In this document: one piece after another, positions 61,245 through 64,000 of the stretch
Position numbering within the stretch: the first letter of the stretch is position 1
Layout: each line of letters starts with the position of its first letter
Assembly: GCA_041749535.1 (NCBI GenBank)
Contig: JBGTBE010000028.1
Coordinates: forward strand, 30,124-94,123
DNA from: JBBQZU01 sp041749535
GTDB taxonomy: Bacteria > Bacteroidota > Bacteroidia > Flavobacteriales_D > Cryomorphaceae
Length of the DNA: 64,000 nucleotides
Direction: 5' to 3'
Position numbers and translations under genes: made by a program
The notes under the pieces: generated by a model
What the model was told of the DNA's origin: nothing
What the model saw: the letters and a program-made list of their open reading frames with translations, nothing else
Databases searched by the model: none

Positions 61245-62701
61245 GTGCCTCTCCAAAAGTATCTTGTAAAGATGATGAGTACCGTGAATATCTCAAGTCG
61301 GCCAATAACCATCAATACGCTCAGTGTCCACTTTGCAAATTCAGGCATATGTGAGAATGTGAAGGAGGGCCCCGTTTCATTTAGCCCTGGTCCTATGTTA
61401 CCCAGGGAAGTTGCTACAGAACCCATTGCAGTAACGGCATCTATTCCAAAAAGGGTGAGCGTTACGCTCCCTATCCCAAATATGGTGAGATATATAATCA
61501 CAAATGCAAGTATATTTCTTGTTACCTCATGTGGTATCGGGGCATTATTGAATCTCACGGGAATGATTGCCAACGGGTGAAGCTGTCGTTTAAACTCAAT
61601 GACACTGTTTTTTGCAATGATGAGGTGTCGAACGATTTTGACTCCACCGGCAGTACTACCTGCAGAACCACCAAGAAACATCAATGTGAAGAATATTATC
61701 GTCGCACCTCCACCCCACACGGTAAAATCGGCTGTGGCAAATCCAGTAGTGGTGATGATGGATACAACCTGAAAAGCTGCGTCTCGGAATGCTTCTTCTA
61801 TGTGTAAACCTTCTTTGAACATCAGAATCAACGTTACCAGAATGGTGACCAATCCAGTTATTCCCAAGTACGATCTGAACTCTTCATTGTCAAGTACCTT
61901 CTTGATGTTGCCTTTCAGGCCTAAATATATCAATACGAAGCTGGTACCGCCCAGGAACATAAAAATGGTGATAACATATTCAATATATTTAGAGTCGAAT
62001 GCTGCTACACTGGCTTGCTTGGTAGAGAAGCCCCCTGTGCTCATGGTAGTAAGGCTGTGGTTTATGGAATCAAAGAAGCCCATACCTCCAAACATCAGCA
62101 ATACCGTTTGGAACAGGGTAAGCCCTATATACAAGAACCAAAGCCTCTTGGCTGTATCCTGAATTCTTGGCTTAATTTTATCTGCTGTAATTCCAGGAGC
62201 CTCAGCAAGAAACAACTGCATACCACTGATGCCAAGGGATGGTAAGATGCTTATTACAAGTACAATAAATCCAAGTCCGCCAATCCATTGAGTAAGACTC
62301 CGCCAAAAAAGTATGCTGTACGGTAGGGATTCAATGTCCTCTAGAATGGAAGCACCCGTAGTGGTAAACCCTGAAAGACTTTCAAAAAAGGCATCACTAA
62401 AATTAGGTATAGAATCTGATATGATATAAGGTATCGCACCAGATAAGCCCATTACGAACCAGCTTAAGGTAACGATAATATATCCATCACGCTTCTTTAT
62501 ACTCCGCACATTGCGTCGCTTTACTGTAATAAAGTACAGCCCTGCTCCAATAATTAGATTCGCACAAATTGCTTTTAACCAGCTACTTAATGCGCCGTCG
62601 GCATAATAGATTGAGAAGGGAATGCAAAGTGCCATGAGAACTGCATTGATGGCAAACAGCAACCCTAGTATATTGACAATTCCGGCAAGGTTGATCTTCA
62701 T
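61241..62701 (-). CDS. trkH: Trk-type potassium uptake protein TrkH
   Basis: The 486-residue membrane protein has the four-repeat TrkH layout with selectivity-filter glycines: SGFTTTGASILE near residue 110-121, LTTMSTGGFSTKQASV near residue 218-233, ITTTGFATADFT near residue 316-327, and a fourth filter region SLGNIGPGLNETGPS near residue 441-455. GGSAGSTAGGVKIVRHL near residue 345-361 is the conserved cytoplasmic-side loop. It forms the K+ channel subunit and needs TrkA, whose gene lies four bases upstream. The start is the ATG at 62701. Confidence 0.93.
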   Translation of the reverse strand: MKINLAGIVNILGLLFAINAVLMALCIPFSIYYADGALSSWLKAICANLIIGAGLYFITVKRRNVRSIKKRDGYIIVTLSWFVMGLSGAIPYIISDSIPNFSDAFFESLSGFTTTGASILEDIESLPYSILFWRSLTQWIGGLGFIVLVISILPSLGISGMQLFLAEAPGITADKIKPRIQDTAKRLWFLYIGLTLFQTVLLMFGGMGFFDSINHSLTTMSTGGFSTKQASVAAFDSKYIEYVITIFMFLGGTSFVLIYLGLKGNIKKVLDNEEFRSYLGITGLVTILVTLILMFKEGLHIEEAFRDAAFQVVSIITTTGFATADFTVWGGGATIIFFTLMFLGGSAGSTAGGVKIVRHLIIAKNSVIEFKRQLHPLAIIPVRFNNAPIPHEVTRNILAFVIIYLTIFGIGSVTLTLFGIDAVTAMGSVATSLGNIGPGLNETGPSFTFSHMPEFAKWTLSVLMVIGRLEIFTVLIIFTRYFWRGT

Positions 62702-62705
62702 TTTC

Positions 62706-64000
62706 TTATTTAAACATGGATTCCACCTTGTGGATACAACCCTGTTTAGAAAGCACTACAACGTGGTCTCTTTCACTAAAACTGAATTCAGGTGTAGGAA
62801 TGTGTCCAATGTCATTTCTGATGATTCCCCCAAGTATTGCACCTTTAGGCAATTCAAGATATGATACGTTCTTTCCAGCCATTTTGGACCCAACACCAAG
62901 CTCAAACTCCAATACTTCAACGTCTGCTCCATGCAGGCTGGTGAGCGAAAGTACCTCTCCTTTGCGAATGTATCTGAATATGAAATTGGCTGCAATAAGT
63001 TTCTTATTGATCAGCGTATCCACACCAATACTTTGACTAAGATGTATGTAGTCCATGTTTTCGACCAGGGCAATGGTTTTCTTTACTCCGTGGTTTTTCG
63101 CCACCAAACTGGTTATTATGTTCGTTTCGCTATTTCCTGTTACCGCAATGAACGCATCCATTTCGGATAGATTCTCTTCTTCCAGTGCATCCACATTGCG
63201 GCCATCAGCATTTATTATGAGTGTATCAGGTAACTGTTGGGCCAATTCTGTGCAGCGATTTTTGTCTGGCTCAACAAGCTTCACCCTGTATCGCTTACTA
63301 AGCGAGCGGGCAGCGTGAAACCCTACTGAACTCCCACCAAGGATCATCAGATTCTTAATTTCAATTCGCTCCTTGCTGAATGCGTCCAACACATGGGTTA
63401 TACCATCATAGTTGGCTACAAAATATGCATGATCATTTACGAGAAAGACAGTGTCTACGGTTGGTATTATTGTTTCATTGTTTCTCAGTATAGCAACTGT
63501 TATATAGCTATTTTGCAAATTTCCAGCTTGCAATTCTTTCAATGTTTTTCCTGCTATTGCCGATTCGTGTTCTACCTTGATGCCAATAAGTGAAAGTTTT
63601 CCTTTATCGAATTCAATAAAATCTGTAAGTGCCGATTCTTTGCACAACCGTTTAATTTCGCGCGCTGCGAGTGAAGCAGGTGAAATCAATTCATCTATTC
63701 CAAGATTGCAGAGGTCCAGCTTTTCCCGACTCAGTAGAAACTCTACGTTGGATATTCTCGCTACAGTTTTTTTTGCACCCAGGTGCTTGGCGATAATGCA
63801 GGTTGTGAGATTTGCATCCTCGCTATTGGTGACACCTATAAGCAAGTCTGAGCGCTGCACCTCTGCACTACTGAGTGTGTTTATGGAGGTACTGCTTCCA
63901 TTGATGGTATGCACATCTAGGTTGTTCGCAATGTTCCTTAATCGCTCAGCATCGGTATCGATTACATTGATGTCGTGCCCTTCGAGGGTAAGCAGTTTAG
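62706..64000 (-). CDS. trkA: Potassium uptake regulator TrkA, 5' end cut by the window edge
   Basis: The visible 430 codons lack the first residues of TrkA. Reading continues without a stop from 62706 to the window end at 64000, and the codons beyond the GTG at 63914 still fit TrkA (GHDINVIDTDAERLRN, LDVHTINGSS). Two RCK-N Rossmann domains are visible, the second starting LMILGGSSVGFHAARSLSKRY, with later segments VKLVEPDKNRCTELAQ and NADGRNVDALEEENL. RCK-C parts follow each. TrkA gates TrkH with NAD(H) or nucleotide. The two genes form one leftward operon. Confidence 0.92.
   Translation of the reverse strand, partial: KLLTLEGHDINVIDTDAERLRNIANNLDVHTINGSSTSINTLSSAEVQRSDLLIGVTNSEDANLTTCIIAKHLGAKKTVARISNVEFLLSREKLDLCNLGIDELISPASLAAREIKRLCKESALTDFIEFDKGKLSLIGIKVEHESAIAGKTLKELQAGNLQNSYITVAILRNNETIIPTVDTVFLVNDHAYFVANYDGITHVLDAFSKERIEIKNLMILGGSSVGFHAARSLSKRYRVKLVEPDKNRCTELAQQLPDTLIINADGRNVDALEEENLSEMDAFIAVTGNSETNIITSLVAKNHGVKKTIALVENMDYIHLSQSIGVDTLINKKLIAANFIFRYIRKGEVLSLTSLHGADVEVLEFELGVGSKMAGKNVSYLELPKGAILGGIIRNDIGHIPTPEFSFSERDHVVVLSKQGCIHKVESMFK

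Overview
The window looks like chromosome from a member of the Bacteroidota, most likely a flavobacterium-type lineage. The evidence is a gliding-motility-type (CHU_C) C-terminal domain and a type A secretion-signal domain of the type IX secretion system, a DUF6089 outer-membrane barrel, a guaB/PPIase/SurA/MoxR block, OmpA-like barrels with thrombospondin-3 repeats, and several -7 boxes of the form TAnnTTTG. Genus or species cannot be named from the sequence. No rRNA, tRNA, insertion sequence, CRISPR array or prophage was seen, and no intergenic stretch exceeds 300 bases.

Region 1 (1-22795) is a large surface-polysaccharide locus. A short leftward operon (sulfotransferase, PLP aminotransferase, and a GT2 gene that runs out of the window) diverges from a rightward, tightly overlapping run of about 20 genes. 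These comprise GT2 and GT4 glycosyltransferases, two unclassified transferase-like proteins, a four-gene kinase/SIS-isomerase/epimerase/cytidylyltransferase cassette resembling a nucleotide-heptose pathway, UDP-GlcNAc 2-epimerase, an O-antigen polymerase/ligase-like membrane protein, an SGNH hydrolase, a second epimerase, an AsnB-type amidotransferase and a WcaF-like acetyltransferase. Many junctions are 4-base overlaps, so translational coupling is likely.

Region 2 (22792-45253) is mostly housekeeping and cell-envelope genes: a DUF6089 barrel, a nitronate monooxygenase/FabK-like flavoprotein, a pair of M16 proteases (one without the zinc site), a CHU_C-tailed secreted protein, the guaB-PPIase-lipoprotein-SurA-MoxR operon, gap, a T9SS type A secreted protein, ComEC, and two leftward envelope genes that share a SPOR-like C-terminal module.

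Region 3 (45408-58097) is a leftward run that starts with a second asparagine-synthase-like gene. It continues with a GT4 transferase, a Wza-like export lipoprotein, a Wzc-like tyrosine autokinase, RfbC, a WecA/TagO-like phosphoglycosyltransferase, a lytic transglycosylase, UvrA and a LOG-family protein. It supplies chain-initiation and export functions that complement region 1. No Wzx flippase is visible in the window.

Region 4 (58170-64000) holds a PBP4-type carboxypeptidase, a TPR protein, a HAD phosphatase, and the TrkH/TrkA potassium uptake system, with TrkA cut by the window edge. Most functional statements rest on motif recognition by eye; no database search was run.
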